In this document: positions 12,379-23,110 of the stretch, in pieces
How positions within the stretch are numbered: the stretch's first letter is position 1
How the letters are laid out: each line of letters starts with the position of its first letter
NCBI RefSeq assembly: GCF_033118175.1
Contig: NC_083714.1
Coordinates: 9,982,001-10,046,000 of the forward strand
Source of the DNA: Dama dama
Taxonomy: Eukaryota; Chordata; Mammalia; Artiodactyla; Cervidae
Length of the DNA stretch: 64,000 bases
Direction: 5' to 3'
The notes under the pieces: generated by a model
Database searches by the model: none
Told to the model about the DNA's origin: nothing
The model's input: only the letters and a program-made list of their open reading frames with translations
Program-made: the position numbers and the translations under genes

Positions 12379-12566
12379 AAAAGGTTTTTACTTAAGTATA
12401 ACACACATACAGAAAATGGACATATCTTAACTGTACATCTTGATGAATACTCACAAAATGAAGACACTCATAAAATCAGCCCCCAGATCAATACCATTCT
12501 TATCAATCTTTTCTCCACTCTTTTGCAATGCAACTTCCTTCATAAATCAATTTTCTGTATAAAGAA
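12379..12566 (-). mobile_element. Old L1 3' end fragment
   Basis: Reads as an old L1 3' UTR on the minus strand (ACTTAAGTATAACACACATA then CATCTTGATGAATACTCACA). It is the pre-insertion host sequence for the 7.1-kb L1 and for the following SINE. Confidence 0.5.
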
Positions 12567-12880
12567 TGTGAACGTGAAAGTCTCTCAGTTGTGTCCGACT
12601 CTTTGTGATCCAATGGACTATACTTTCCATGGAATTCTCCAGGCCACAATACTGGAGTGGGTAGCCTTTCCCTTCTCCAGGGAATCTTCCCAACCCAGGA
12701 ATTGAGCCCAGGTCTCCCACATTGCAGGCAGGTTCTTTACCAGCTGAGCCAAATGCAAAGCCAAGAATACTAGAGTGGGTAGCCTATCCCTTCTCCAGCA
12801 AATCTTCCTGACCCAGGAATATAACTGGGGTCTCCTGCATTGCAGGCGGATTCTTTACAACTGAGCTGTCAGGGAAACCA
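12567..12880 (-). mobile_element. Bov-tA type SINE with doubled tRNA-like part
   Basis: A Bov-A body (GTGTCCGACTCTTTGTGATC) followed by two consecutive tRNA-derived units (around 12680-12750 and 12790-12880), each with TCTTCC..CCCAGGAAT and TTCTTTAC..GAGC blocks. AATTTTCTGTA flanks it on both sides (about 12549 and 12881), a target-site duplication. Confidence 0.85.
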
Positions 12881-13012
12881 AATTTTCTGTACATGCCTTT
12901 TCCAATTTTGTTATCAATCTTCAAGTTCCACAAAAAATGGTCTTGTTAATATTAATATTTTGATTGGAGTGTTACTCGACTTACGGATTAATTTAAGGTG
13001 AATTGCTAACTT

Positions 13013-13232
13013 TTGGTGGGTTTCCCAGGTCATACTAGTGGTAAAGAACCTGCCTGCCAATGCAAGAGACATAGAAACTTGGGTTTGATCCCTGGGTGGG
13101 GAAGATCCCCTGAAGGAGGACATGGCAACCTAGTCCATTATTCTTGCCTGAAGAATCCCATGGACAGAGGAGCCTGGTGAGTTACATTCTATAAGATCAC
13201 AAAGAGTCGGACAGGACTGAAGCGACTTAGCT
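13013..13232 (+). mobile_element. Bov-tA type SINE
   Basis: Plus-oriented: tRNA-like head GTTTCCCAGGTCATACTAGT with a B-box-like GGTTTGATCCCTGGG, then body ending AAAGAGTCGGACAGGACTGA. GCTAACTT flanks both ends. Confidence 0.88.
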
Positions 13233-13270
13233 AACTTATTGACATGTCTTCCCATGTATAAATGCAATAT

Positions 13271-13665
13271 TGTTTGGGAGAAACAATCCTCCGTGATCTC
13301 TTTGTATCCCTGTATTTTCTTATTGAGTATGCCAAAATACAATCCTTGAAACCTGTTTTTCTGAGCCATTTCTCAGGGTCATGTTTGCAGTGAAGGGTGA
13401 GGAAATATCTCCCCACAGAAAAAGACCAGACTTGCTTTTACTTTCTATAAAATCAGTGGAACCTCCAAACTCATTGTTCCTCTCCTGTAACACAATCCAG
13501 TATGTGTTCAGCATCCTTCGTATCATCCTTGTGGGACTTGGTTAGGAGATTGGGGGGGTATTAGGGACAGACAAATCATCATGAAGCTCTAATTACTGCT
13601 TTTATTGTCAATAATAAAGTCTTTTGTCTCTCACCCAAGATTCTCACGTCTTATGCCAGAATCCA
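13271..13665 (+). mobile_element. Possible ERV LTR
   Basis: A TG...CA bounded block with an AATAAA signal at 13613-13618 followed by GTCTTTTGTCTCTCACCCAA, the usual look of an LTR R-U5 region. I could not find matching target-site duplications and the family is unknown, so this is a candidate only. Short minus-strand frames inside it look like chance. Confidence 0.38.
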
Positions 13666-13689
13666 TGGAACTAGAGCAACCTAATATCT

Positions 13690-13947
13690 TAGATTGTGTA
13701 TAGGTAAAATCCCAGACTCTGTATAGATCTTAATAAGTTTATTTCTTTACTTTCATATATTTTTGAAATGTTCTTTAGTACAATTTTATGCTTTTATGTG
13801 TAATGGTGTATTCGTCTTTGTTAGCTATCTTTTTAGCTGCCTTTTATATTTGGGGGCTACTGTGAAAGGGCTATTTTTATACTGAATTTTCTAATCGGTT
13901 GTTGAATTCTACATCTTTTTTATACATCACTAGTGTAGCTATTCATA
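13690..13947 (-). mobile_element. Old L1 ORF2 fragment
   Basis: The plus strand has AAGTTTATTTCTTTACTTTC and similar T-rich phrases that are the reverse complement of diverged L1 ORF2. No open frame. Confidence 0.45.
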
Positions 13948-14367
13948 CTGTTGCTGTTCAATCACTGAGTCCTGTCTGACTCTCTGTGACTCCATGGACT
14001 GCAGCATGCCACACTTCCCTATCCTTCACTATATCCCAGAGCTTGCTCAAACTTATGTCCGTTGAGGTGGTGATGCCATCCAACCATCTCATCCTCTGTT
14101 GCCCCCTTCTCCTGCTGCCCTCAGTCTTTCCTTTCTTTTCCATGAAGTCAAATCTTTGCATCAGGTGGCCAAAATATTGGAACTTCAGCTTCAGCATCAG
14201 TCCTTCCAATGAATATTCAGGGTTGATTTCCTTTAGGATTGACTGGTTTGATCTCCTTCCTGTCCAAGGGACTCTCAAGAGTTTTCTCCAGCACCACAGT
14301 TCAAAAGCATCAATTCTTTAGTGCTAAGCCTTCTTTATGGTCGAACTCTCACATCTGTACATGATTT
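13948..14367 (-). mobile_element. BovB LINE 3' fragment
   Basis: Reverse-complemented BovB 3' end. The minus frame 13958-14278 still reads NQSILKEINPEYSLEGLMLK and LDGITTSTDISLSKLW, the C-terminal part of the BovB protein. 5' truncated. Confidence 0.85.
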
Positions 14368-15254
14368 TGTAGATATATAATAAAGAGAAAATGAGAAAAA
14401 TATATGCACACATATTCTGGTAAAATAAGGTGCCTGCTGTCAAAGAATTTATAAAATGTGAAGAAGATAGACACATCCACAGACTATTACCATTAAGAAA
14501 GTAATGTTATGCATCAAGGCAGAGATGTAAACAAAGTACTATGGAAGTAGGGGCAATTCTATGTGAGTTGGAGGATTATGAAAGTTCTCATATCACATCG
14601 GGTATTTATGTTGGGCCTCAGAAGGTAATAAGCATCTAGACTGTTACAGATGGAAATCAGGGAAAAGGAGATGACTGACTTCTCATACCATACCTGACAT
14701 TCAAAGATATCCACAATTTAGCCCCAATCTAGCTTTCCAAACCCAGATGCTAAGTCCTCCAGGAAATAAGAGCTAGTCTCTCATCTGGTAACCCTCTTCC
14801 AAGCTCAAAATGTTTGAGTTCCCACCATGTTGCTTTGCATTATAACACACTGATTAAAGCAGAAGATTTAGAGTCAGATGATTCTGCCCCAGGCTCTAAC
14901 TTACTGACTGTGAGATCTTGGGCAAGTAAAAACTAGTAATGGTGCTTATCTCATGGGATTTTGTGAAATATTAAATAATTATTGTAAAGCTTTGGTATAG
15001 TACCTGGCACAGAGTATGCACTCAATGTACATTAATTCTTATGAATGATAACTCTATTTTATCCATCCCTCTGGTATTAGCTATCAAGTTAACCAAAACA
15101 CACTTATTGTGTGTCCACAATGCGTAATAGATTGCATTCGGTATCATGGAGAACACAAAGATGAAAAAGACCCTTTCTCTGCTCCCAGTGACCTGTCAAG
15201 TAAAGGATATAAAATATACAAAAATAATCATGAGGCAAGGCAATTTAGAAAAAA
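14368..15254. other. Mostly unique sequence with a MIR
   Basis: No gene seen. A MIR lies at 14845-15040. The following 150 bases (GGAGAACACAAAGATGAAAA then TCTCTGCTCCCAGTGACC) resemble an ancient L2/MIR-era repeat whose family I cannot settle. Confidence 0.5.
14845..15040 (+). repeat. MIR SINE
   Basis: Core phrase GACTGTGAGATCTTGGGCAA and 3' part TAGTACCTGGCACAGAGTAT match the MIR consensus order. Confidence 0.75.
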
Positions 15255-15875
15255 TGGAAACAGTACCAGATTTTATTTTCCTGGGCTCCAAAATCACTGC
15301 AGATGGTGACTGCAGCCACGAAGTTAAAAGGTGCTTGTTCTTTGGAAGGAAAACTATGACAAACCTACAGTATGACAAACTATGACAGCATATTAAAAAG
15401 CAGAGATATCACTTTGCCAACAAAGGTCTGTATAGTCAAAGCTATGGTTTTTCCAGTAGTCATGTACTGATGTGAGATTTGGACCATAAAGAAGGCTGAG
15501 TGCCAAAGAATTGATGCTTTTGAACTGTGGTGTTGGAGAAGACTCTCGAGTCTCTTGGACTGCAAGGAGATCCAACCAATCAATCCTAAAGGAAATCAGC
15601 CCTGAATATTCATTGAAAGAGTTGATACTGAAGCTCCAATGCTTTGGCCACCTGATGCGAAGAGCTGACTCATTTGAAAAGACCCTGATGCTGGGAAAGA
15701 TTGAGGGCAGAAGAAGGGAGCAACAGAGGATGAGATGGTTGGGTGGCATCTCCAACTCAATGCACATGAGTTTATCAAACTCCAAGAGATAGTGAAGGAC
15801 AGGCAAGCCTGGCGTGCTGCAGGCTTGTGGTCACAAAGAGTCAGACATGACTGAGCGACTGAACAACAACAAAGA
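15255..15875 (+). mobile_element. BovB LINE 3' fragment
   Basis: Plus-oriented BovB from GATTTTATTTTCCTGGGCTC through GCAGATGGTGACTGCAGCCA to the 3' end GACTGAGCGACTGAACAACA. Frame 15511-15792 gives the protein's C-terminal part. 5' truncated and broken by small indels. Confidence 0.88.
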
Positions 15876-15993
15876 CAAACTAAAACCTGGATTTCTGTCT
15901 GGCCCTCCATAGCATGAGGAGGTTGAACCATGATCACCAAGATTATTTCCAAGTCTATCATTATGATTCTATGATTTCTCTGATTATAAGTGC

Positions 15994-16045
15994 TACTGTG
16001 TGTGTGTGTATCTGTGTGTGTGTCTGTGTGTGTGCGTGTTTTGTG
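15994..16045 (+). repeat. (TG)n microsatellite
   Basis: Imperfect TG run next to the 3' (tail) end of the minus-strand SINE that follows. Confidence 0.9.
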
Positions 16046-16251
16046 TGTGCTCAATTGCTCAGTCGTATCTGACTCTGTGACCCCATGGACTGTAGGCCTC
16101 CAGGCTTCTCTGTTCATAGGATTATTCCAGCAAGAATATCAGTGGTGGTTGCCATTTCCTCCTCTAGGGTGTCTTCCCAACCCAGAGATTCCATGTCTCC
16201 TGTTTCTCTATTGGCAGATGGATTCTTTACCACTGAGCCACCTGGGAAACC
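16046..16251 (-). mobile_element. Bov-tA type SINE
   Basis: Body GTATCTGACTCTGTGACCCC and tRNA-like head TTTACCACTGAGCCACCTGG in reverse complement. TGATTATAAGTGCTA flanks it at 15980-15994 and 16252-16266, a 15-bp target-site duplication that also encloses the TG run, so the TG tract belongs to the SINE tail. Confidence 0.9.
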
Positions 16252-16387
16252 TGATTATAAGTGCTATATCAAGGCTAGTAAGTACCAGGAGAAAGTAAAA
16301 ATGAGGTTAAACCTGGGAGAATTGGGGACTCCTGCATAGAGGAAATGATGTTTGAATTGTGTTATAATAGATGGGTATCATTTAGTG

Positions 16388-16860
16388 GGACTTCCCAGGT
16401 GGCTCAGTAGTGAAGAATTCACTTGCCAATGCTGGAGACGGCTTCAATCCTTGGGTTGGGCAAATCCCCTGGAGAAGGAAATGGCAACCCAAGCCAGTAT
16501 TTTTTTTAATTAATTAATTAATTTTAATTGGAGGCTGACTACTTCACAGTACTGTGGTGGGTTTTGCCATACATTGACATGAATCAGCCATGGGTGTCCA
16601 TGTGTCCCCCATCCCGAAACCCTCTCCCTGCTCCCTCCCCATCTTATCCCTCCTGGCCATCCCAGTGCACCAGCTTTGAGTGCCCTGTTTCACACATCGA
16701 ACTTGGACTGGTGATCTGTTTCACATATGGTATTATACATGTTTCAATGCCATTCTCTCAATCCAGTATTCTTGCCTGGGAAATCCCATGAACAGAGGCA
16801 CTTGGTGGGCTACAGTCCATGAGGCCACAAAAGAGTCAGAAGCAACTTAGCGACTAAACA
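16388..16860 (+). mobile_element. Bov-tA type SINE split by an L1 tail
   Basis: Head at 16388-16501 (ACTTCCCAGGTGGCTCAGTA) and body at about 16766-16860 (TATTCTTGCCTGGGAAATCC to AAAGAGTCAGAAGCAACTTA) are one SINE interrupted by an L1 3' fragment. Confidence 0.9.
16502..16765 (-). mobile_element. Bovine-type L1 3' fragment inside a SINE
   Basis: T-rich tail at left (TTTTTTTAATTAATTAATTA), then reverse-complemented L1 3' UTR (CATACATTGACATGAATCAG). CCAGTATT occurs on both sides (about 16494 and 16766), the target-site duplication inside the SINE. Confidence 0.88.
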
Positions 16861-16997
16861 ACCACAAAGACACAACAACAATCATTTGGTGAGGGAAGAA
16901 ATGGGAGAAATGAAATTCCATTAAGAGAGAAAAATAATAAAGGGAAGTGTCAGGGCACACTCGGGGAATACCAAGTAGTCTTTTATGGTTGGATCAC

Positions 16998-17243
16998 TGG
17001 GATTCATTGTTGTTGTTGTTCAGTTGCTCAGGTGCATCCAACTCTTTGTGACCCCATGAACAGCAGCATTCCAGGCTTCCCAATCCTTTGCTATCTCCTG
17101 ACATTTGCTCAAACTTATTTCTGTTGAGTCAGTGATGCCATCCAACCATTTCATCCTCTGTCGCTCCTTTCTCCTCCTGCCCTCAATCTTTCCCAGCAAC
17201 AAGGTCTTTTCCAATGAGTTGGCTCTTCACAACCAGGTGGCCA
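16998..17243 (-). mobile_element. BovB LINE 3' fragment
   Basis: Reverse-complemented BovB 3' end beginning with a GTT repeat (TTGTTGTTGTTGTTCAG). TGGGATTCAT at left and TGGGATTTCAT at right look like the target-site duplication. Confidence 0.85.
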
Positions 17244-17494
17244 TTGGGATTTCATAATGTTTATAAATTGTTATGTTATGAATTGCAATATGGTGTAAAG
17301 AGTAAACTGGTGTCAGATCATGGAGAACCTTGAATGTCATGTTAAACCATTTGGATTTTATTTATAAGCTGTTCACACTGGAAGATGGTAAAGAGATCTT
17401 TTAAAAAAGAGTTTCAGCAGTTGTTCAGGTATAAAACAAAGAGGGTCTGAACAAGAGCTGTGGATCTAATAATGGAAAAGAAAGGACAGAAATC
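17244..17494. other. Ancient repeat-like sequence
   Basis: GATCATGGAGAACCTTGAATGTCATG is a phrase common in ancient mammalian interspersed repeats; the family is not assigned. No gene. Confidence 0.3.
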
Positions 17495-17632
17495 TTTCAA
17501 TTTTTTTTTTGTGGGGGGGGGGGGCTGTGCCCCTTGACTTGTGGGATTTGAGTTCCCTAACAGGGGATGGAACCTGGGCCCTTGGCATTGAGAGCACAGA
17601 GTCCTAACCACTGGAATGCTAGGGAATTCCTT
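17495..17632 (-). mobile_element. Short tRNA-Glu SINE (CHR-type)
   Basis: T-run plus an 11-plus G-run, then reverse-complemented short SINE: TTGTGGGATTTGAGTTCCCT and a head ending CTAACCACTGGAATGCTAGG. Same type as 44255-44390 and 52016-52145. Confidence 0.7.
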
Positions 17633-17972
17633 CAGCTTTTTTAGTATACTACTTTTTGTAAATTGTTGAATAATTTTTAATCAAACATTTCTTCGGGGCA
17701 GGGACCATTTATTCAGTCTAGAAATATTTATTGAGTACCTACTTATGCAAAACATTCCTTTGGGCAGTGAAAATCCAGTGGTGAGAGAGTCAAGATTCCT
17801 ATATTTTAAGACTCTTTCTGTTGAAAGTATCAAAAAATAATGATACCACTGGAAGTGGGAAGACTAGGTTCAGGTTGGTAAGGGAAAGTTCACTCTTTGA
17901 CATTTTAACTTTGGGATGCCTACAAGAAATCTCAGTGGAAATATCAAGTAAGCAGCTGGATATAGACATCTT
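17633..17972. other. Unique or ancient-repeat sequence
   Basis: Contains TTTATTGAGTACCTACTTAT and GTGAAAATCCAGTGGTGAGA, which look like an ancient L2/MIR-era repeat. No gene. Confidence 0.3.
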
Positions 17973-18185
17973 GGGCTTCCCTGGTGGTGCTAGTGGTAAG
18001 GAATGTCAATGCAGAAGATGCAAGGGTCGTAGGTTTGATTCCTGGGTAGGGAAGATCCCCTGGAGAAGGAAATGACAGCAAACTCCAATATTCTTGCCTG
18101 GAAAATCCCATGGACTGAGGAGCTTGGCTGGCTATAGTCCATGGGGCTGCAAAGAGTTGGACACAACTGAGCGACTGAGTGCACA
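17973..18185 (+). mobile_element. Bov-tA type SINE
   Basis: Head GGCTTCCCTGGTGGTGCTAG, body ending GAGTTGGACACAACTGAGCG. TAGACATCTT / TAGACATTTT flank it. Confidence 0.9.
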
Positions 18186-18649
18186 CATAGACATTTTGAG
18201 TTTTTTTGTGCTCATTCCCATAGTTCCTCTCCATTAACATGGTAGTTTTCCTAAGGTGAACTGCTTACTTTTTGAAAACTTGATGAATGATTAGCCTCTT
18301 TATATAGTATATGCATTGACTATGTCAATATGAGGGAGCAACACATATAAACTGATTTATTAACAAAAGAAGTATATTCTCACTTAAATTGAAACAGAAA
18401 AACATTACTTGTAAGAAATATAATCCCATTCCTGAGAATCTTCTTTACTTGTAGCAATTTTTAAAAATTCAGCAATTAATAAAAATTCAACAAAAGATAT
18501 GTTGTACATTCTGAAAAATATGAAACTTTGAGAAACATTAAAATTAAAGTCTCAATCATTATTTTTTGCTTACATTAAAACTCAAGTTACTTTTGCCCCA
18601 ATTATGATCTCAACAATAATTTTTGTACAAAATAAAATTTCAGTATCTG
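18186..18649. other. AT-rich sequence, nothing recognised
   Basis: No open frame or clear repeat; probably diverged L1. Confidence 0.3.
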
Positions 18650-19090
18650 TTTTTGTAGATTTTTTTATTATTTTTTTTGTTGACAAAGTAATGTCTCTGC
18701 TTTTTATTTTTTTATTTTTTTCCACTTATTTTTATTAGTTGGAGGCCAATTACTTTACAATATTGTAGTGGTTTTTGTCATACATTGACAGTATACTAAC
18801 CCATATATATGGAATTTAGAAAGATGGTAATGATAACCCTATATGCAAAACAGAAAAAGAGACACAGATGTACAGAACAGAATTTTGAGAAGGCGAGGGT
18901 GGGATGTTTCGAGAAAACAGCATCAAAACATGTATATTATCTAAGGTGAAACAGATCACCAGCCCAGGCTGGATGCATGATACAAGTGCTCGGGCCTGGT
19001 GCACTGGGAAGACCCAGAGGAATCGGGTGGAGAGGGAGGTGGGAGGGGGGATCAGGATGGGGAATACATGTAATCCATGTTTTTGTAGAT
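18650..19090 (-). mobile_element. Twin-primed L1 3' fragment with extra tail
   Basis: TTTTTGTAGAT is duplicated at 18650-18660 and 19080-19090. Inside, 18718-18787 is L1 3' UTR in minus orientation (TTAGTTGGAGGCCAATTACT), while 18788-19079 is the adjoining L1 segment in plus orientation (GTATACTAACCCATATATAT to ACATGTAATCCATG). The two parts meet with only about ten consensus bases missing and a shared ACA at the join, the signature of 5' inversion by twin priming. Between the L1 poly-T and the left duplication lies a short BovB-like piece (about 18680-18703). Confidence 0.9.
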
Positions 19091-21365
19091 ATTGATGAGA
19101 ACAGTCAAACTCATTAAGAAAAAAAAATGAGGGGGGAAGACTTTCCCTATCAGATAGCAAGACTTATTACAAAACTACAGCAATTACTGCAATGCCATAT
19201 TGGCACAAGATTAGACAAACAGATAAATGGAACAGAACAGAAAGGCCACAAATATTCCCAAGAATAAATTAACACTTGATATTTGACAGAGTCAGCATTG
19301 TGAATAAGTGGGGAAAAGAGATTTTTTCAACAAATGATGTGGGACAATTGAGTATTTGTAAGAGGAAAAATGAAATTGGATGTCTATTCTCACACTCTAT
19401 TCAAAAATTATTTTGAAGTATATTAAAGATCTAAGTGTATAAGGCAAAACTATAGAAATTATAAATGTTAATATAGGAGAATACCTTCATGACGTCAGGG
19501 TAGGGAAAGATTTCTTTGAAAACACATGAAAAGCATTATGGATAAAGAAACAAAGATTGATAACTTTGACTATATTGTAATTTAGGACTTATGCTTGTGA
19601 AAGAACCATCAAGAAAATGATCAAAAATAAGAGACCAAATGGGGAAAGATATCTGCAACACATATAAAAGATGAAGAAATAAAGTTAGAATATATAAATA
19701 AAGCCTACAAATTAATTTTTAAGAGGCACACTACCCAATAGAAAAAAATTGGCAGATGTGTTGAATAAATGCTTCATTATTATTATAAAAATAATAAATC
19801 CTAATATCCAATAAGCATATGAAAAAATGCTCAACCGTAGTAGTCAGGAAAATCAAATTGTGAGAGGCCATTTTACCACCACCAGATTGGCAAAAATTTT
19901 AAAGTCTGATAATAACAAATGTTGTCAGCAGGTGGAGCACATGGGAACTGCTAGTAAGTGTTAACTGGTACACATAATTAGGGAAACTTAGTAATCAGGA
20001 AGGGTAACTCAGCTGGTAAGGAATCTGCCTACAATGCAGGAGACCTGGGTTTGATCTCTGGGTTGGGAACATCCCCTGGAGGAGGTCATGGCAAACCACT
20101 CCAGTATTCTTGCCTGGAGAATCCCCATGGACAGAGGAGCCTGGTGGGCTATAGTCCATGGGGTCACAAAGAGTCGGACATGACTGAGTGACTAAGCATA
20201 GCACACGGTAATCAGGAGAAGTTAGGCATCATATAGTAACGTTGAAAGTGCCCATACCTTATAAACCAGCATTTTACTCTTAGTAAATATCCTAGAGACA
20301 TTTGTATTTATGTACACCCCCAAGAATATTCATGGTAGCCCAGCTTTGTAACAGTCAAAAACTGGAAGCAAGCAGAAAGTTTTCAGGGATAAATTGTGGT
20401 ATATTCACACAATGGTACATACAAAAATAAAAGTGAAATAACCAAACAACAGTGAGATACCACTGTACACATACTAGAATGCCCAAAGTTCATAACACTG
20501 ACAATCAAATGCTGGCAAAGATATGGAGCAGTAGGAATGCTCATTTATTACTGGTGGCAATGCAAAAGGATACAGCCACATTGTAAGCCAGTTTGACAGT
20601 TTCTTACCAAATTAAACTGTATGCTTACTATACAAAAACTGTATGCTTACTATACAATTCAGCAATTGTGCTCTTTGATATTTGTCCAAAGGAGTTTAAA
20701 ACATGTCCACACAAAAATCTGCACATGGATGTTTGTAACAACTTTATTCACAACTGACAAAACTTGGAAGCAATCCAGATGCCATTCAGTATATGAATAG
20801 ATAAATAAACTGTGATAAATCTTGAAGTTGGAATTATTATTCAGTGCTAAAATGAAATGAGCCCCAAAAAGACATGGCACAAATTTAAATGCACATTATC
20901 AAGTGAAAGAAGTCTATGCGAAAAAGCTACATAGTGTATGATACTAACTATATGACATTCTGGAAAAGGTAAAACTATGGAGATAGTGAAACGACAGTGG
21001 TTGCCAGAACTGGGGTGGAATGGGGCTGAATAGGCAGAGCACAGAGGATTGGAGGGGTGGCAATGAGACTACTCTGATGAAATTCATAATGGTGGATACA
21101 TGTCTTTATGCATTTGTCCAAACCCATAGAATGTATAGTCCTAGGCGTGAACCCTAAAGTAAACTATGGACTTTGGGTGACAATGATGTATCAATATAGA
21201 TTCATCAATTGTAACAAATTGTAACAAAACCAGTCTGGTGCTATGCTGATAATTGAGGAGGCTATGTACAGGGAGCAGCAGGACTTATACAGGAACTCTC
21301 CTTACCTTCCTCTCAAATTTGCTGTGAAGTTAAAAATTCTCTTTAAAAACATCTTTTTAAAGTGT
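19091..21365 (+). mobile_element. Old L1 sequence, probably two tandem 3' pieces
   Basis: Diverged L1 ORF2 and 3' UTR phrases in plus orientation (GATAAATGGAACAGAACAGA, then CCAATAAGCATATGAAAAAA). At about 20430 the sequence steps back to an earlier part of ORF2 (GTGAGATACCACTGTACACA) and runs to a second 3' end, so two copies lie head to tail. All frames are closed. Confidence 0.6.
20000..20206 (+). mobile_element. Bov-tA type SINE
   Basis: Head GGTAACTCAGCTGGTAAGGA, B-box GGTTTGATCTCTGGG, body to CATGACTGAGTGACTAAGCA. GTAATCAGGA flanks both ends (target-site duplication). Confidence 0.9.
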
Positions 21366-21990
21366 AAACAGTGGCTGACGGTTTTTTTGTTGGGGGGGGG
21401 GCGCTCCAAAATCACTGCAGATGGTGACTGCAGCCATGAAATTAAAAGATGCTTACTCCTTGGAAGGAAAGCTATGACCAACCTAGACAGCATTTTAAAA
21501 AGCAGAGACATTAATTTGCCAACAAAGGTCGACCCTAGTCAAGGCTATGGCTTTTCCAGTAGTCATGTATGGATGTGAGAGTTGGACTGTAAAGAAAGCT
21601 GAGTGCTGAAGAATTGATGCTTTTGAACTGTGGTGTCGGAGAAGACTCTTGAGAGTCCCTTGGACTGCAAGGAGATCCAACCAGTCCATCCTAAAGGAGA
21701 TCAGTCCTGAGTGTTCATTGGAAGGACTGATGTTGAAGCTGAAACTCCAATACTTTGGCCACCTGCTACGAAGAGTTGTCTCATTTGAAAAGACCCTGAT
21801 GCTGGGAAAAATTGAGGGCAGGAGGAGAAGGGGATGACAGAGGATGAGATGGTTGGATGGCCTCACCGACTCAATGGACATGGGTTTGGGTAAACTCCGG
21901 GAGTTGGTGGTGGACAGGGAGGCCTGGTGTGCTGCAGTCCATGGGGTCACAAAGAGTAGGACACGCCTGAGCAACTGAACTGAACTGAAA
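21366..21990 (+). mobile_element. BovB LINE 3' fragment
   Basis: Starts at the AAACAGTGGCTGAC block, then a T run and ten G residues replacing the usual TTGGGGCTCC, then GCAGATGGTGACTGCAGCCA through to CTGAGCAACTGAACTGAACT. The G-run is at about 21396-21406. 5' truncated; the protein frame is broken. Confidence 0.88.
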
Positions 21991-22071
21991 GTAAATTTAT
22001 TTTAGAAAAATGAAATAACTAGAACTACTTGCAACAATGTGGATGAATCTCACAAATAATATGAAAGGTGT

Positions 22072-22289
22072 GCATGTATGCTTAGTCTTGTCTGACTCTG
22101 CAACCCCATAGATTGTAGCTGGCCTGACTGTAGCCATTTGTCCATGGGATTCTCCAGGCAAGAATACTGGAGTGAGTTGCCATTTTCCTCTTTCAGGGGA
22201 TCTTCCCAACTGAGGGATCAAACCCACGTCTTCTGAGTCTCCTGCATTGGCAGGCGGATTCTTTACCACTGCGCCACCTGGGAAGCTAG
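22072..22289 (-). mobile_element. Bov-tA type SINE
   Basis: Reverse-complemented: CTTGTCTGACTCTGCAACCC body and TTTACCACTGCGCCACCTGG head. It sits in old L1 3' sequence. Confidence 0.85.
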
Positions 22290-22362
22290 TCACAATCCCA
22301 AGTACATAAAGTTCGAATATCTGTAAAATAAAACTGCATTGTTTAGGAATGCTTATATGGAA

Positions 22363-22880
22363 TGTTAGGGAACCACTGACCAAAACTGCCTGCCCTGGCC
22401 AGGCAGGATAACAACCACTTGCATGAGTTATCTCACATCAGGAGGTCCTGATAAGGAGCACAGAACTGGCAAGCTACCACCAGCTGGAAGAATTCAGGAG
22501 AGGCCAAAAGGAGAGAGGAGACACTAGCACATACTATGTCCTGCCAACCTACCAGAAACCTTCTTGCTGGAATCCATCTTGGCTGAGAGATGCACGTGCC
22601 ACCAGGAAAGACCTTGAGTCAGACCAAATATAGGCACAGGCAAGATGGTTAGCCAGAGACAACCAGGAAATTAACTCCATTATCATAAAACCTGAGATTT
22701 TGAGCCACGTGGTAGAACAGTTCTCCCAGGTTCCCTTTCCCTGCTGCTGTCCACTTGGGCGCCCCTTGCCAATAAAGTCTTTTGCTTTGTCAGTACATGT
22801 GTCTCCTTGGACAATTCCTTTTCGATTGTTAGACAAGAGCTCACTCTTGGGCCCTGGAAGGGGTTCCCCTCCCAGTAACA
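22363..22880 (+). mobile_element. ERV solo LTR (gammaretrovirus-like)
   Basis: A 518-bp block beginning TGTTAGGGAACC and ending CCCAGTAACA, flanked on both sides by GGAA (22359-22362 and 22881-22884). A 4-bp duplication fits class I (gammaretroviral) integration. The polyadenylation signal AATAAA is at 22771-22776, followed by GTCTTTTGCTTTGTC, so R-U5 is to the right and the LTR reads on the plus strand. No internal proviral sequence is present, so recombination between two LTRs has removed it. No coding capacity. Confidence 0.9.
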
Positions 22881-22884
22881 GGAA

Positions 22885-23110
22885 GATAAATCTATTTAAA
22901 AAAAAGTAAAGAAATGGTATCATATTTGTCAGCATGGGAGTTATCTCTAGGATGAGTGGAGGAATGGCATCAGTGAGGGGCTTGGAGTGCAGGAGGAATA
23001 GTGGTGAGGGTTATCAAGATGCTGAATGTCTTGTCTTGGGTGGTCATTACATGTGCAGTAACTTTATAAATGTTCTTCTAACTGGTAATTCTATTCTGAA
23101 TGCTCCACTT
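22885..23110 (+). mobile_element. Old L1 3' UTR fragment
   Basis: GTGGTGAGGGTTATCAAGAT and CATTACATGTGCAGTAACTT resemble old L1 3' UTR. It continues the fragment left of the solo LTR. Confidence 0.4.

Noticed and set aside
12680..12880. tRNA-like sequences as real tRNA genes
   Set aside because: They are the heads of SINEs, lack an intact cloverleaf and anticodon arm, and have SINE bodies attached.
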